Below are positions 50,713 through 59,999 of a DNA stretch of 64,000 bases, piece after piece. Location: the NCBI RefSeq assembly GCF_000473245.1, contig NC_022524.1, positions 1,140,501 through 1,204,500 of the forward strand. Reading direction: 5' to 3'. How positions within the stretch are numbered: the stretch's first letter is position 1; each line of letters opens with the position of its first letter. The position numbers and the translations under genes are program-made. Under the pieces are notes generated by a model that saw only the letters and a list, made by a program, of their open reading frames with translations, was not told the origin of the DNA and ran no database searches. Source of the stretch: Bacillus infantis NRRL B-14911. GTDB lineage: Bacteria; Bacillota; Bacilli; Bacillales; Cytobacillaceae.

Positions 50713-51609
50713 TTAATGCTGCTGATCCTTTAACAGACAGGCAAGGTAAACGGTTACAGCATTATTGAAATCCTTCAGGTTTACTCCTGTTTTTTCCGAG
50801 AATTTATCCAATCTGTATTGCAGGGTATTTCTGTGGATGTACAGTTTTTTTGCCGACAGGGTTGCGTTGGATCCGTTCTCAAGAAAAGCTTTGATTGTGG
50901 CCAGCAGTTCCGAATCCTCTGCAGCCGGTCCAAGAAGCTGGGTGTCAAGGCTCTCGCGGAGGCTTGGCTTCATTTCAGCAACCAGGCAGGACGGGAATGC
51001 CTTTTCAAAGGTTAGGACTCTTTCATGGGGCATCAGCCTGAGGGCTCTGCCGAAGAAATCCTTCTCCTCTTCAAAGCCGCCCCGCAGTTGATCGCCTGCG
51101 GGAAAAAACTTGCCCAGGTATACATACATTTTTACGTAAAAATCGGTTTCGAACGCCTGGATGATGGATCGGAATTCATCTTCGCCAACATCGTTACCTT
51201 CCGGAATAACAAGATAGCAGCGGGTTTTCTTTTCCCACAGGAGAATAATATCCTCTGACAAAAAGGCCCGCAGCGCCGTTTCGGCATCTTCCTGCTCAAA
51301 CTCGCTGCCGCTCAATTCGATTTGGGCGATTCTGCAGCGCGCCGGTTCAGCCACGGGCAGGGGGCCGCTGCGGAACAGCCAGTCATGCCATCCTTTTGAG
51401 TGCTGATCCAGCCTGCCGGGAAGGCGTGCAGAATGAAAAAGAGTGCGGAGGAGCCTTAATTCTTCTTCGGAAATATCTTTTGCAGGCACTCCGAACCATT
51501 GAGTTTCATCATTGTCTGTGAACCAATAAAAATCATGAAAAAAGAAAAAGTCTGGTTCTTCCTGCTGAAGCCTGGAATTCCGGTATAAAGCATGCAATTT
51601 AGTAAACAT
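50713..51609 (-). CDS. yxkF: PucR-type helix-turn-helix regulator YxkF
   Basis: A 298-residue protein. The C-terminal 60 residues carry a PucR-type helix-turn-helix (ATIKAFLENGSNATLSAKKLYIHRNTLQYRLDKFSEKTG), and the N-terminal 230 residues look like a GGDEF-like or sensor domain of unknown ligand. In B. subtilis yxkF lies next to msmX in the same order, so I adopt that name. It may control sugar-uptake genes including msmX, but this is a guess. The frame starts with the ATG at 51609. Confidence 0.8.
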   Translation of the reverse strand: MFTKLHALYRNSRLQQEEPDFFFFHDFYWFTDNDETQWFGVPAKDISEEELRLLRTLFHSARLPGRLDQHSKGWHDWLFRSGPLPVAEPARCRIAQIELSGSEFEQEDAETALRAFLSEDIILLWEKKTRCYLVIPEGNDVGEDEFRSIIQAFETDFYVKMYVYLGKFFPAGDQLRGGFEEEKDFFGRALRLMPHERVLTFEKAFPSCLVAEMKPSLRESLDTQLLGPAAEDSELLATIKAFLENGSNATLSAKKLYIHRNTLQYRLDKFSEKTGVNLKDFNNAVTVYLACLLKDQQH

Positions 51610-51814
51610 AGATCATTCTCCATACTTTCTTTTATTCGTCAAAAGAGATAATATTTTATTCAAACCTTTATTTTGGTGGCTGTGTTAAAGATTTCTGCTG
51701 ATATCCAGCTGTCTTAATTATAGCAGGAATAAGGCATCAGCAGCCATCAGTCTGCCGCTGCATATGGTAATATAGCATTAATCAGTTTGTCCGCAATTAA
51801 GGGGTGAAAAATAG

Positions 51815-52075
51815 ATGGAATATTCACAGGAAATGAAGAATCGCCTGAAGCGCCTGGAGGGACAGGTCCGCGGAGTCATCCGGATGATGGAGGAAGAGAA
51901 GCACTGCAAAGATGTGGTAACCCAGCTTTCTGCCGTAAGATCCGCCGTTGACCGGGCGATGGGGTATATTGTCGCCAAAAATCTAGAAAGCTGCATAAGA
52001 GAAGCCAATGAAGAGGGCAGAAATGCAGAAGAAGCCATCCAGGAAGCAGTCAATATGATTGTAAAAAGCAGATAA
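51815..52075 (+). CDS. cstR: CsoR-family repressor, CstR-like persulfide sensor
   Basis: An 86-residue all-helical regulator of the CsoR/RcnR/FrmR family. It has C31 and C60 but an Asn (N56) where copper-sensing CsoR proteins have a His ligand. The Cys31/Cys60 pair without the His is the pattern of CstR, which forms interprotein per- or polysulfide bridges. The C-terminal tail NMIVKSR is also similar. It is orphaned: no sulfur-transfer or cst genes are nearby, unlike in Staphylococcus. The ATG at 51815 follows AAGGGGTG. Terminator follows. Confidence 0.82.
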   Translation: MEYSQEMKNRLKRLEGQVRGVIRMMEEEKHCKDVVTQLSAVRSAVDRAMGYIVAKNLESCIREANEEGRNAEEAIQEAVNMIVKSR

Positions 52076-52077
52076 TC

Positions 52078-52112
52078 AAAAAAACCGCAGACAAAAGGTC
52101 TGCGGTTTTTTT
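52078..52112. terminator. Terminator after cstR (bidirectional)
   Basis: AAAAACCGCAGAC and GTCTGCGGTTTTT arms with T-runs, between cstR and the convergent small gene. Confidence 0.9.
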
Positions 52113-52115
52113 GCC

Positions 52116-52319
52116 TTATTTGGATGTGGTCCTTGCCGGCGGCTCCTCGCGTACCAGGGGACGTGCCTCTTCAATATTGGCGGAGCTTCTGCCTTCATGT
52201 ACAGATCCCCCTGAGAGCCCTTCGCCTATCATGCGCTCAACATCCTGGTATGTATCCTCCCTGCATTCAAAAAGAGCATCAGGCGCAGATTTCTTTGATT
52301 CTGGATCATTTTTTTTCAT
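52116..52319 (-). CDS. Small hydrophilic protein, 67 residues
   Basis: A charged, low-hydrophobicity protein beginning MKKNDPESKKSAPDALFE and rich in Glu, Ser, Arg and Pro; probably disordered. The ATG at 52319 has GGAGG eight bases before it, and the frame extends five codons further without a ribosome site. The terminator at 52078-52112 serves it as well. I do not recognise a family. Confidence 0.6.
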   Translation of the reverse strand: MKKNDPESKKSAPDALFECREDTYQDVERMIGEGLSGGSVHEGRSSANIEEARPLVREEPPARTTSK

Positions 52320-52389
52320 GGTACAGACCTCCATGGCTAAGTATTATTACTTTTCCATCAAGAGAGCTGATTATGCACAGGATTCTTCC

Positions 52390-52605
52390 TCAGCGGCTGT
52401 CATACACATGAAAGAGCATCAATTCATGGATGCCCGATTTAAGGCGGTCCTCCTCGTCTGAAGGGGGAGCGGCGCCCGTCCATTCAATGCTGCCGTCGGG
52501 GTTGTAAATGCCGTTGTACTTTTTATTTTTAAAATAAAAGGAAATACGCCAGCCGGGCATCTGGTTGTTTTCATAAAGCGGCTGATATTGAAAATGTGTT
52601 AGCAT
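52390..52605 (-). CDS. yheE: YheE-family protein (DUF5342)
   Basis: A 71-residue soluble protein with the family hallmarks HFQYQPLYE, PGWRISFYFKNKKYNGIY, DGSIEW and IHELMLFHVYD at the end. B. subtilis yheE is next to yheD-yheC, as here. GAGGAGG precedes the ATG at 52605. The function is not known. Confidence 0.85.
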   Translation of the reverse strand: MLTHFQYQPLYENNQMPGWRISFYFKNKKYNGIYNPDGSIEWTGAAPPSDEEDRLKSGIHELMLFHVYDSR

Positions 52606-52689
52606 ATCATTCCTCCTCTTCCTCCATTGTAATCGTTTTCTGTCCGTACCCCAACGAAAAAGTAAAGGGCACCTGCCAGGATGCCCGTT

Positions 52690-53808
52690 TCAATAGACCG
52701 CCTTATCAAATAGTATGTCAGCAAGCCTTCTGATCCTTTCAGTTTCAATATTCTCTTCATCAAACTTCATCGGTTTGGAATTGATTTCATAAATAACATA
52801 GCGTCCATTGCCGTCATAGCCTGCGTCCATGGAGAATTCCCCGAACCATCCCATTTCGCGGGACAGGGATTTACCAGCCAATTGGACTGCCTTCTTAATG
52901 AATTCATCATGTGCTGGTGTGCGGTAATCATTATAAGGAATCAGCCTGCCGCCATTGGGGATATGAGTCGTTATATCTTCCACTGCAGCCTGCCGTATGC
53001 CTATGCCTGTCACCTCATACTTGCCTGCCTGGCCATGGGCGAGTATCCGGAAATCATTCCGCTGCCCGTCCGCTGTGGCAGCATAAACGGCCTCTTGTGC
53101 AATAAATGCCTGTTCCTCAAAGACAGATCTCCAATCTTCCCAAAAATGTCCGAAGTCAGAATGCCGGGTCTGTCCGTTCAAGTCCTTCGCCAGGACCATT
53201 CCGTCATGATCCATTCCGGCTCTTATAATCCCCTTTCCCTTAAAGCTGCTGTTTGGCTTAATATAAATATCATTATGCTTCATAAGGAATGACTCCAGCT
53301 CCCGGCCGCTGCCAATAAGGATGGTATCCGGCAAAAAGCCTGTTAATCCAGGTTCTTGTTTTAATTTTGAATAGCATTCGAATTTTTCTAGAAAACATGG
53401 ATTAAAGAAAGGGATCTTCTTAGCCTGGAAAAAGGCAGCAGCTTTGCGGAAGCTCCCGGTCTGTTCACTCTTTCTGAAAGGGATGCGGTTGTAGATGATA
53501 TCAGGAAGGGGGGCAGACACAAGGGACCATGCATCCTGGCCAGGCAGGTAGACGATTCCTTCGGCTCCATCACCTGATATATCTTCCGGTGCAAATACAA
53601 CTGAGATGCCGCCGCGTGACAGCATCTCTCTTTGTATGTCCTTGAATAGCCGGCTGTTGCCTGCCAGTGTGCTTTCCGATTTTCTGCTGGCAAGGATCCC
53701 GGCAATGGGCCCGCCCGATTCCGGCCTCTTCAGCTGGAAGGCGGTTCTTTCTCCTCCTTCAGGGGAGCTTAGCCACCGTTTAAGTTCCTGGCTTAACGGG
53801 GCTGTCAT
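52690..53808 (-). CDS. YheC/YheD-family ATP-grasp protein (third paralogue)
   Basis: A 372-residue protein with an ATP-grasp fold in its C-terminal half: the ATP-binding Lys in IYIKPNSSFKGKGI, D-F-R-I-L-A-H-G strand, and the metal-binding E-I-N-S-K-P motif near the end. The N-terminal part matches the YheC/YheD-specific domain. It overlaps the yheD stop by four bases (ATGA) and ends the four-gene cluster. YheC and YheD are spore coat-associated in B. subtilis; ATP-grasp enzymes ligate carboxylates to amines, so a peptide or polymer product is possible. Its substrate is unknown. Confidence 0.82.
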   Translation of the reverse strand: MTAPLSQELKRWLSSPEGGERTAFQLKRPESGGPIAGILASRKSESTLAGNSRLFKDIQREMLSRGGISVVFAPEDISGDGAEGIVYLPGQDAWSLVSAPLPDIIYNRIPFRKSEQTGSFRKAAAFFQAKKIPFFNPCFLEKFECYSKLKQEPGLTGFLPDTILIGSGRELESFLMKHNDIYIKPNSSFKGKGIIRAGMDHDGMVLAKDLNGQTRHSDFGHFWEDWRSVFEEQAFIAQEAVYAATADGQRNDFRILAHGQAGKYEVTGIGIRQAAVEDITTHIPNGGRLIPYNDYRTPAHDEFIKKAVQLAGKSLSREMGWFGEFSMDAGYDGNGRYVIYEINSKPMKFDEENIETERIRRLADILFDKAVY

Positions 53809-55172
53809 TTAAAGATTTCCTCAGGGCGGGATATCGCCTGTTCTGTTAAAAACACGGCAAAATCAAGGGACATTTTTCTTGTTAAATAATCAAATTCCTT
53901 CAGCTCCGGATGCTTGAAGATACTCCTGCCCGGCTTGGAGTTGGCTTCAAACAGCCACACATTCCCTTTTCGGTCAATTCCGAGATCAAAGCCGATTTCG
54001 GCAATAATTCCTTCAAGCTGCGTCTCAAGCACCCTGCTGAGTCCCAGAGCAGCCTTTGACAGCTTTTCTGTAAACTCCTGCTCCATCATGCGGCTTGTGC
54101 AGACCTCAGAAAGGGTTTTAATTTCCCCGCCGTTTTTGACATGTGTCGTTACACTGCCAAGACCCGCCACTTTTGCGGCAATGGCTGTTACCTTCCACTC
54201 TCCGCTTTCATCTTTATTTGTATGGACACGGAAATCGATCGAGCGCTGCTCATGCCGAAGCAGATGGATGCCCTGCTGGACAATCATGCTGTTCAGATTG
54301 CTGCGCCGGAAAACATGGTGCATGAGCGATTCCAGGGTATGGAATTTTCTCAGCCTGTTTTCGTCTTCATTGTCCCGGTAACGGCAATAATAAAAGCCTT
54401 CCTCCCGGTCATAGATCACCTGGCGGATCCCGAGGCCAAGGCTTCCGTTTGCCGGTTTGATATAGACATGGCCATAGTCGCCCAGCATCCGTTCAATCAC
54501 AGAAAAGGAAGAGAAGGCATGGGTTTCCGGCAGATAGGGAACTGCCGCTTCCTCCTGCTGAAGCCGCTCGAATACGTCAAGCTTATTGAAAAAGCCGGGG
54601 TTATACCAGGGGATCAGGTAGTCCTTTTGCAGCCGGTCTTTGATTCGCTTCAGTTCTGCCAGCCTTTCGGATTTCCTGTTGGGCAGCCGGTCATACACGA
54701 CATTTGGGAAAGGAAGCTCAACAGTTGCCCATCCTTCTTTATGATAGATATGGCCTTTGATTGTGCCTGCATCCCAGTCGATATGCTGCTCGCCAAATAA
54801 GAACGGCAATGCGCCGACGGCTTTATTGACGGAAAGGAGCTTGGAAAAAAATATTGTCCTTTCTCCGATCGGCCTGAGCGGAAAGGGGGTGAACCCTGAT
54901 GTGAATATGCCGACCAGCGGTCCGATGAAAAGTGTCTCTCCTTCTGAAAATAAATGCAGCGGGATGCCGAGATCGGGCAGCTTCAATTTGGCTGCGAGAT
55001 CGCTGCTGATGCTTACAATATATTTATCGCCGGGAGTCGGGAGAAATTCCGCCTCCTCTGTGCAGGCGCCGAAGGCAATTTTTTCAAGGGACTGTTGTTC
55101 AATCACCTCACGCGGGCACCAGACTGTATTCTCTCTTCCTTCCTTGATTTCAATGGGATACTGTTTTCTCAC
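53805..55172 (-). CDS. yheD: YheD ATP-grasp protein
   Basis: A 455-residue YheD-like protein. It has an N-terminal YheD-specific domain (about 1-220, with a PLVGIFTSG motif), then an ATP-grasp domain: VYIKPANGSLGLGIRQV, DFRVHTNKDESGEWKV, and LFEANSKPGR. The GTG at 55172 has GAGGAGG seven bases ahead and lies 23 bases inside the end of yheC. Its stop overlaps the next gene by four bases. Conserved metal and ATP residues suggest that it is catalytically active; the reaction is not known. Confidence 0.85.
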   Translation of the reverse strand: MRKQYPIEIKEGRENTVWCPREVIEQQSLEKIAFGACTEEAEFLPTPGDKYIVSISSDLAAKLKLPDLGIPLHLFSEGETLFIGPLVGIFTSGFTPFPLRPIGERTIFFSKLLSVNKAVGALPFLFGEQHIDWDAGTIKGHIYHKEGWATVELPFPNVVYDRLPNRKSERLAELKRIKDRLQKDYLIPWYNPGFFNKLDVFERLQQEEAAVPYLPETHAFSSFSVIERMLGDYGHVYIKPANGSLGLGIRQVIYDREEGFYYCRYRDNEDENRLRKFHTLESLMHHVFRRSNLNSMIVQQGIHLLRHEQRSIDFRVHTNKDESGEWKVTAIAAKVAGLGSVTTHVKNGGEIKTLSEVCTSRMMEQEFTEKLSKAALGLSRVLETQLEGIIAEIGFDLGIDRKGNVWLFEANSKPGRSIFKHPELKEFDYLTRKMSLDFAVFLTEQAISRPEEIFK

Positions 55173-56253
55173 TGTTTTTCCTCCTCTCAGCCTGCCCGGC
55201 AGATGTTAAAAGCTTTCCATATAAAAGCGGGGCTCTGTACAGGGCTTCTTTTTTATCTGGATCTGTTTCGAGGATGACCTTCCGGCCCGGCTTGGAATTG
55301 ACATCGAGGATCCAGATGGCCCCATCCCTGGCGATTCCAATATCCAAACCAATTTCAAAAAGGGGAGGGAGAGCATCCTCAAGGATTTCAGGCAGCGCTT
55401 TGGATATCTCGCTCAATTCTGCGCGCAGAAAGCGGCTTGAACTGACGCTGCTTTTTTCCAGCCATGTCTCAAAAGAGGAGACTGCTGATCCTGCACTTAA
55501 ATTGGAGATGATTCCATTTTCCCTCCCGACCCTTACACCCCTGCCCATTTCACGCCACTTTCCAGCTTCATTTTTCTGCAGAAGGATCCTGATATCAAAC
55601 GGCTGATTGTCCTCGTTTGAGAGCGGCAGATAGGGCTGAAGCAGATAGCTGTTTCCGGACAGAAGCTGTCCAAGCCACACGGCAGCCTTCTTCTGATCAG
55701 CGAATAGGCGGGAAATCTGCTTTTCTGTTGTATCGGTTTTGACGAGAAGGCCATCCTTCTGCATCTCAAGATAATAAATGCCCGCTCCCTGCGAACCATT
55801 GGCAGGCTTTAAGATCATTGGGCTGACCAGGGATGATGGCTGAAGGACCTGGCCGGCGGACTGGGCATGTATGCTTTTGGGGATATATGGGGCCAGCGTC
55901 GACTGGGCAAGGATTTTGTACAGTTCCAATTTATTGGGCAGCCCGTGGCCAAGAAACAGGATATCACTGCGGTTTTTTAAGTAATGGACGATTGAACGGC
56001 ATTGCCGGGAATGCGGATCATTTCCGTAAAAGCACCGGTCATACAGCACATCCGGCAGGGGAAAAGATGCTGTTTCCCAGTCTTCTTTATCAGGGTCGTA
56101 TTTTTCGCCTGAAATGAGCTCTGTTCTCGGATCGATCGCTGAGGGGATAAAACGGAAGCATTCGATCCCGCAGCTCCGGGCCCTTTTGGCAATTTCGGTT
56201 GCATAAGCTTTTTCGCTTGTTGAGCGAAGGGACATGAATCCCAATGAGCGCAT
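55150..56253 (-). CDS. yheC: YheC ATP-grasp protein
   Basis: A 367-residue protein with the YheC N-terminus (LGFMSLRSTSEKAYATEIAKRA) and a C-terminal ATP-grasp domain: MILKPANGSQGAGIYYL, DIRILLQKNEAGKW, and ILDVNSKPGR, where the usual Glu of the E-x-N-S-K-P metal motif is Asp. The ATG at 56253 lies 12 bases after the stop of the upstream paralogue and has a purine-rich AGGAGG before it. It overlaps yheD by 23 bases. It is the YheC of the B. subtilis pair by N-terminus and size. Confidence 0.85.
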   Translation of the reverse strand: MRSLGFMSLRSTSEKAYATEIAKRARSCGIECFRFIPSAIDPRTELISGEKYDPDKEDWETASFPLPDVLYDRCFYGNDPHSRQCRSIVHYLKNRSDILFLGHGLPNKLELYKILAQSTLAPYIPKSIHAQSAGQVLQPSSLVSPMILKPANGSQGAGIYYLEMQKDGLLVKTDTTEKQISRLFADQKKAAVWLGQLLSGNSYLLQPYLPLSNEDNQPFDIRILLQKNEAGKWREMGRGVRVGRENGIISNLSAGSAVSSFETWLEKSSVSSSRFLRAELSEISKALPEILEDALPPLFEIGLDIGIARDGAIWILDVNSKPGRKVILETDPDKKEALYRAPLLYGKLLTSAGQAERRKNSEKTVSH

Positions 56254-56265
56254 CTTTTTTCCTCC

Positions 56266-57633
56266 TCAGCTTTTGGCTGCCTGAAAGGACAGCCAAATAA
56301 AATATTCTATAAGTGCCTTGGCTGAAGGCCTGATTCTTTGGTCGGCTTCCTCGAAATTCTTGGAGGGCTTGGAATTGGCTTCAATGATCCAAAGCTTTCC
56401 TTGCCGGTCAATGCCAAGATCCATGCCAAGCTCCCCTACAATCCCTTCTGAAGCATTACTGATGATCCCTGCCGCTTCAACAGCTAATTCCTTCATTAAT
56501 GCTGCCTGCTGAACGGCAGTGGCCTTGTCTGCTATAAGGGTAAGGGCTTTGACCGGTTTCATTGTTTCTCCGCCCCGGGCAATATTGCTGACGAATTGCT
56601 GCTCAGCGGAAATCCTTGCAACCGCAGAAGTGGCACGCCAGCTGTTCTGCGGGCCTTTATGGCATAAAACACGAAAATCCAGCTGCCTCCCATTCAGGCT
56701 CGCCAGCTGGATCGGTTCCTGGACCAGATACATCCTCGTCCTGAGCTGGGGTTCAAACCATTTGAAGAAAGCAGCACAGTCTGGAAAGGATTTTCCTGCA
56801 TCTTTCGCGCCGGCAGAAGAGAACGATGCAGATAGCTTATTCTCAGCCAGGGAGAGCCGGACAATGTTCCTGCCCTGGCTCCCGTTCACCGGCTTGATAA
56901 AAACTTCATGATAGCGGCTGAGCATATTCTCCAGTGTCCGGGCGCCAAGCAGGCGGGTCTCGGGGAGGTATGGCTTCATATGCTCCTCCCCGGCGAGGAT
57001 ATCATAGACCAGATCTTTTGAAAGAAAGCAGTCATTGAACATCGGGATGCCCAGCTCCTGCAATTTATATTTAAAATTCCCGAAATACTTGCCGGACTCA
57101 AGCTTCCGGGAATGGATTCGATTATAAATCACTGTGGGGAAGGGGACCTGCTCCTTCACCCAGCGGCCATCCCGCCAGCAATAGCCGGAAAGGCCGCTTT
57201 CTCGAAAGTCTTTTATATGAAACACATAAAATATGCCGCCAAATTCCTCTATTCCAGCCTGCAGTTCTCCGCAAAAGGAATGGACAGACCGGAAGCTGAC
57301 TTCTTCATGGTCTTCACTGGCCTCTGTCATCAGGCCGATGATGGGGCCGGCGACAAGCCGTCTGTCCCCTCCGGCATACTGGACAATCAGGCGGATGTCT
57401 TCTTCCGCAAGCTGAAAATAACTGAACAGCCCTGAATCCATATGAATCTCATCTTTTGGAATGGAAGCAGGCTCTATCGCAACCAGGCGTTCCTTTTTGC
57501 CTATTTTTAAAGTTAAATCCCGGTCCGCATCAAGGCTCCAGTAATGATAAAGGGAATGGCTGACTTTAATCACGTCTTTATCCTGAAACATTTTCCCAGG
57601 AACAAACGTAATAGTAAGAAAAGACAAAGACAT
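56266..57633 (-). CDS. YheD-like ATP-grasp protein (fourth paralogue)
   Basis: A 455-residue protein, first gene of the cluster on the minus strand. The N-terminal 220 residues are a diverged YheD domain (GPIIGLMTEASEDHEE) and the ATP-grasp domain shows VFIKPVNGSQGRNIVRL, DFRVLCHKGPQNSW, and IIEANSKPSK. The longer frame starts at 57672, but the ATG at 57633 follows GGGGA. Divergence from the other YheD copy is high, so a duplication long ago is likely. The intergenic region upstream (57634-57917) would hold the cluster promoter; no clear sigma-E, sigma-K or sigma-A match was found. Confidence 0.82.
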   Translation of the reverse strand: MSLSFLTITFVPGKMFQDKDVIKVSHSLYHYWSLDADRDLTLKIGKKERLVAIEPASIPKDEIHMDSGLFSYFQLAEEDIRLIVQYAGGDRRLVAGPIIGLMTEASEDHEEVSFRSVHSFCGELQAGIEEFGGIFYVFHIKDFRESGLSGYCWRDGRWVKEQVPFPTVIYNRIHSRKLESGKYFGNFKYKLQELGIPMFNDCFLSKDLVYDILAGEEHMKPYLPETRLLGARTLENMLSRYHEVFIKPVNGSQGRNIVRLSLAENKLSASFSSAGAKDAGKSFPDCAAFFKWFEPQLRTRMYLVQEPIQLASLNGRQLDFRVLCHKGPQNSWRATSAVARISAEQQFVSNIARGGETMKPVKALTLIADKATAVQQAALMKELAVEAAGIISNASEGIVGELGMDLGIDRQGKLWIIEANSKPSKNFEEADQRIRPSAKALIEYFIWLSFQAAKS

Positions 57634-57917
57634 GGAAATTCCCCATTTATAAAATTTTAAAAGCGCCGGCATCCAACATTCCCGCAGGCACCCCGCCCGC
57701 TTCGGATTTGTAAAAAACCGGGGAATTAGCCTATTATAAGGAGTAGGCCTGTTTTTGGATTTCTGATTCGGGAATGGCGGGCTGGTTTATGGTATGATGA
57801 ATGTTGTTTTAGGCGGCTGCTGATAGGCTATCATATGTAAAATGGGCAGAGATGTGATTATTGCGGCCATTTTCAATACATCTTAAAACGTGAAGGAAGG
57901 CAGTTGAATACAAACTT

Positions 57918-59054
57918 ATGCAAACTGGATTAACGATATTATTGATGGTCGTCATAGGGGCTGTGATAGGAGGACTTACCAATTCACTTGCCATCATGAT
58001 GCTTTTTAGGCCCTACAAGCCGCTGTATCTTGGTAAACGCCAAATCCCCTTTACCCCTGGATTGATTCCCAAACGCAGAAGCGAACTCGCAGAGCAGATG
58101 GGCAAAATAGTTGTAAACCACTTGCTGACGCCAGAGAGCATCAAGAGGAAATTCGTTAATGGCGATTTCCAGAAAGAAGCTGAAAATCTGGCGAAGAAGG
58201 AAATTGCCCGTCTTTTGAATACAGAGAAAACGCCTGCTGAGCTCCTTGGCAAGCTCGGTTTTGAAGATGGCAAAGCGAAGGCAGAAGAGCAGCTTGATGC
58301 TTTCATTGAAAAGAAATACGAAACGCTGATGGATAAATACCGCCATAAGCCCATAAAAGAGGTATTGGCCCCTGAGCTCCTAGCCAAGGCGGAATCCCGC
58401 ATCCCTGTTATCAGTGACTATATAGCACAGAAGGGTGAAGATTATTTTTCAAGCATTGAAGGAAAAATGAGAATCCAGCGTCTTGTTGATGATTTTGTCA
58501 AGGGACGGAGCGGGGTGCTTGGAAATATGCTTCAAATGGTTATGGGCAATGTCAATCTTGCTGACAAAATCCAGCCTGAAATCATTAAGTTCCTAAGAAG
58601 TGAAGGCACAAAGGATATGATTGCAGCCCTTCTTCAAAAAGAATGGATGAAGGTGCTTGACTGGGAAGCGGCAAGAATCGAAGAACAGTTCGAACGGAAA
58701 AATATCATAAAATCGATCAAGCTGTATGTGCGCAAAATCATCAAAGCAGATGATCTGATGGATACCCCGCTCAGCAAGCTGGCAGAGCCTTTCACAGAGA
58801 CGCTTGTCGAGAAAGCTGTGCCGGGATTGGTAGGCATGGCCGGAGAGTGGCTTTCAAACAGGATGGACATCATTATGGAAAGGCTGCACCTTGCAGACAT
58901 CATCAAGCAGCAGGTCGAAAGCTTCTCTGTGGAAAGGCTGGAGGAGATGGTGCTGTCCATCAGCCGGAGAGAGCTGAAGATGATCACTTACCTTGGGGCG
59001 CTCCTTGGCGGAATAATCGGTCTCCTGCAGGGCTTCCTGGTTTTATTCATCTGA
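57918..59054 (+). CDS. yheB: UPF0754 (DUF445) membrane protein YheB
   Basis: A 378-residue protein with an N-terminal transmembrane helix (about 4-22), the conserved [24 protein letters not shown] region, a long helical cytoplasmic part, and a C-terminal transmembrane helix ([20 protein letters not shown]). This matches the DUF445/UPF0754 family and B. subtilis YheB in length. The ATG at 57918 lies about 16 bases after AAGGAAGG, rather far, but it is the only plausible start. It precedes yheA in the same orientation. The function is unknown. Confidence 0.9.
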   Translation: MQTGLTILLMVVIGAVIGGLTNSLAIMMLFRPYKPLYLGKRQIPFTPGLIPKRRSELAEQMGKIVVNHLLTPESIKRKFVNGDFQKEAENLAKKEIARLLNTEKTPAELLGKLGFEDGKAKAEEQLDAFIEKKYETLMDKYRHKPIKEVLAPELLAKAESRIPVISDYIAQKGEDYFSSIEGKMRIQRLVDDFVKGRSGVLGNMLQMVMGNVNLADKIQPEIIKFLRSEGTKDMIAALLQKEWMKVLDWEAARIEEQFERKNIIKSIKLYVRKIIKADDLMDTPLSKLAEPFTETLVEKAVPGLVGMAGEWLSNRMDIIMERLHLADIIKQQVESFSVERLEEMVLSISRRELKMITYLGALLGGIIGLLQGFLVLFI

Positions 59055-59142
59055 GGACTATAAAGTGGCTTCCTCGCATTCTGATTTATAGTTTGTTATA
59101 GTGGAGTGGATTGTTCAAACCGAAAAGGAGTTGTTAGGCAAA

Positions 59143-59499
59143 ATGGCAGTAAACTTACACGATTCAGCGTATGAACTTGAGAAAGCAATTCGTCAGAGCG
59201 ATGAATATACGAATTTGAAAAAAATCTATGATGAAGTCAATTCTGATGAATCTGCAAGAACCATGTTCGAAAACTTCCGCAACATCCAAATGGAGCTTCA
59301 GCAGAAACAGATGTCCGGCCAGGAAATCTCTCAGGAAGAAGTGGAGCAGGCCCAAAAAACGGTAGCACTCGTGCAGCAGCATGAAACCATTTCTAAACTG
59401 ATGGAAGCAGAACAGCGCATGAGCATGGCCATCACTGAACTTAACCAAATCATCATGAAGCCTTTGGAAGAGCTTTACGGCTCAATGGAAAACAACTAG
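59143..59499 (+). CDS. yheA: UPF0342 protein YheA
   Basis: A 118-residue cytoplasmic helical protein of the YlbF/YheA (UPF0342) family: AVNLHDSAYELEKAIRQSDEY at the start, NFRNIQMELQQKQMSGQEISQEEVEQA in the middle. YlbF, YmcA and YaaT form an RNase Y-linked complex in B. subtilis; YheA is a paralogue of YlbF whose role is less clear. The frame opens at 59101, but the ATG at 59143 gives the family N-terminus MAVN and lies 12 bases after AAGGAG. Confidence 0.9.
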   Translation: MAVNLHDSAYELEKAIRQSDEYTNLKKIYDEVNSDESARTMFENFRNIQMELQQKQMSGQEISQEEVEQAQKTVALVQQHETISKLMEAEQRMSMAITELNQIIMKPLEELYGSMENN

Positions 59500-59510
59500 G
59501 CTGATATTCA

Positions 59511-59536
59511 AAGGGGCGCCCATGGCGCTCCTTTTT
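59511..59536 (+). terminator. Terminator of yheBA
   Basis: AAGGGGCGCC and GGCGCTCCTT arms with a CAT loop and five T. Confidence 0.85.
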
Positions 59537-59564
59537 CAATAGATAAGAAAGTCTATCTTTTCAA

Positions 59565-59715
59565 TTTCTGATAACTGTCTAGCAGCTGCGCCTACCCCCT
59601 CGAGGTCACAAGTCAATCCCGCCAAGAAGGCAAAAACGCTTTTCGGCAGGATCGTCTTGAGGCCCCCAGGTTGGGGGTCATGCGGACGTGGCGACAGGAC
59701 GTGGCGTTTGGCTGA
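59565..59715. repeat. Dispersed intergenic element, second copy
   Basis: The segment with CTGTCTAGCAGCTGCGCCTACCCC, CGAGGTCACAAGTC, a CGCCAAGAAGGC motif, CGTCTTGAGGCCC, GCGGACGTGGC and ACAGGAC matches the end of the fragment at 1009-1117 and looks like a widespread Bacillaceae intergenic repeat. It encodes nothing. Confidence 0.55.
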
Positions 59716-59716
59716 G

Positions 59717-59862
59717 TCGCAAATATATTGAGAAACTCGCAAATAAAATCGGAAAGTCGCAAATAAACCGGAAAAGTCGCAAATAAGAGCAGCGGACCGG
59801 TTTTTAAAGAGTTGCTAATAAAAGCTGAAAGTTGCTAATAAAATGAAAAACTTGCTAATAAC
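59717..59862. repeat. Tandem 20-bp repeats, two sub-families
   Basis: Four TCGCAAATAA units (about 59717, 59737, 59757, 59777) and three TTGCTAATAA units (about 59812, 59832, 59852) recur at 20-bp steps, in each case with a short AT/G-rich filler ending GGAAAG or GAAAG. The second family is a T-for-C/A variant of the first. No gene is present. Confidence 0.8.
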
Positions 59863-59952
59863 CTTAAAATGAAGCTGCGAATGAACACGTAAGGGCGCAC
59901 ATCAACCAAAAAACCCGCAAATAAACGCCCAAATTCCTTCCGCAAACACAAA

Positions 59953-59980
59953 AACAGGACCTCCAGCCGGGGGTCCTGTT
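59953..59980. terminator. Hairpin, possible terminator
   Basis: AACAGGACC and GGTCCTGTT arms with a ten-base loop; could end the small minus-strand gene at 60.0-60.1 kb. Confidence 0.55.
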
Positions 59981-59999
59981 CAATATCACATAGAAATGT

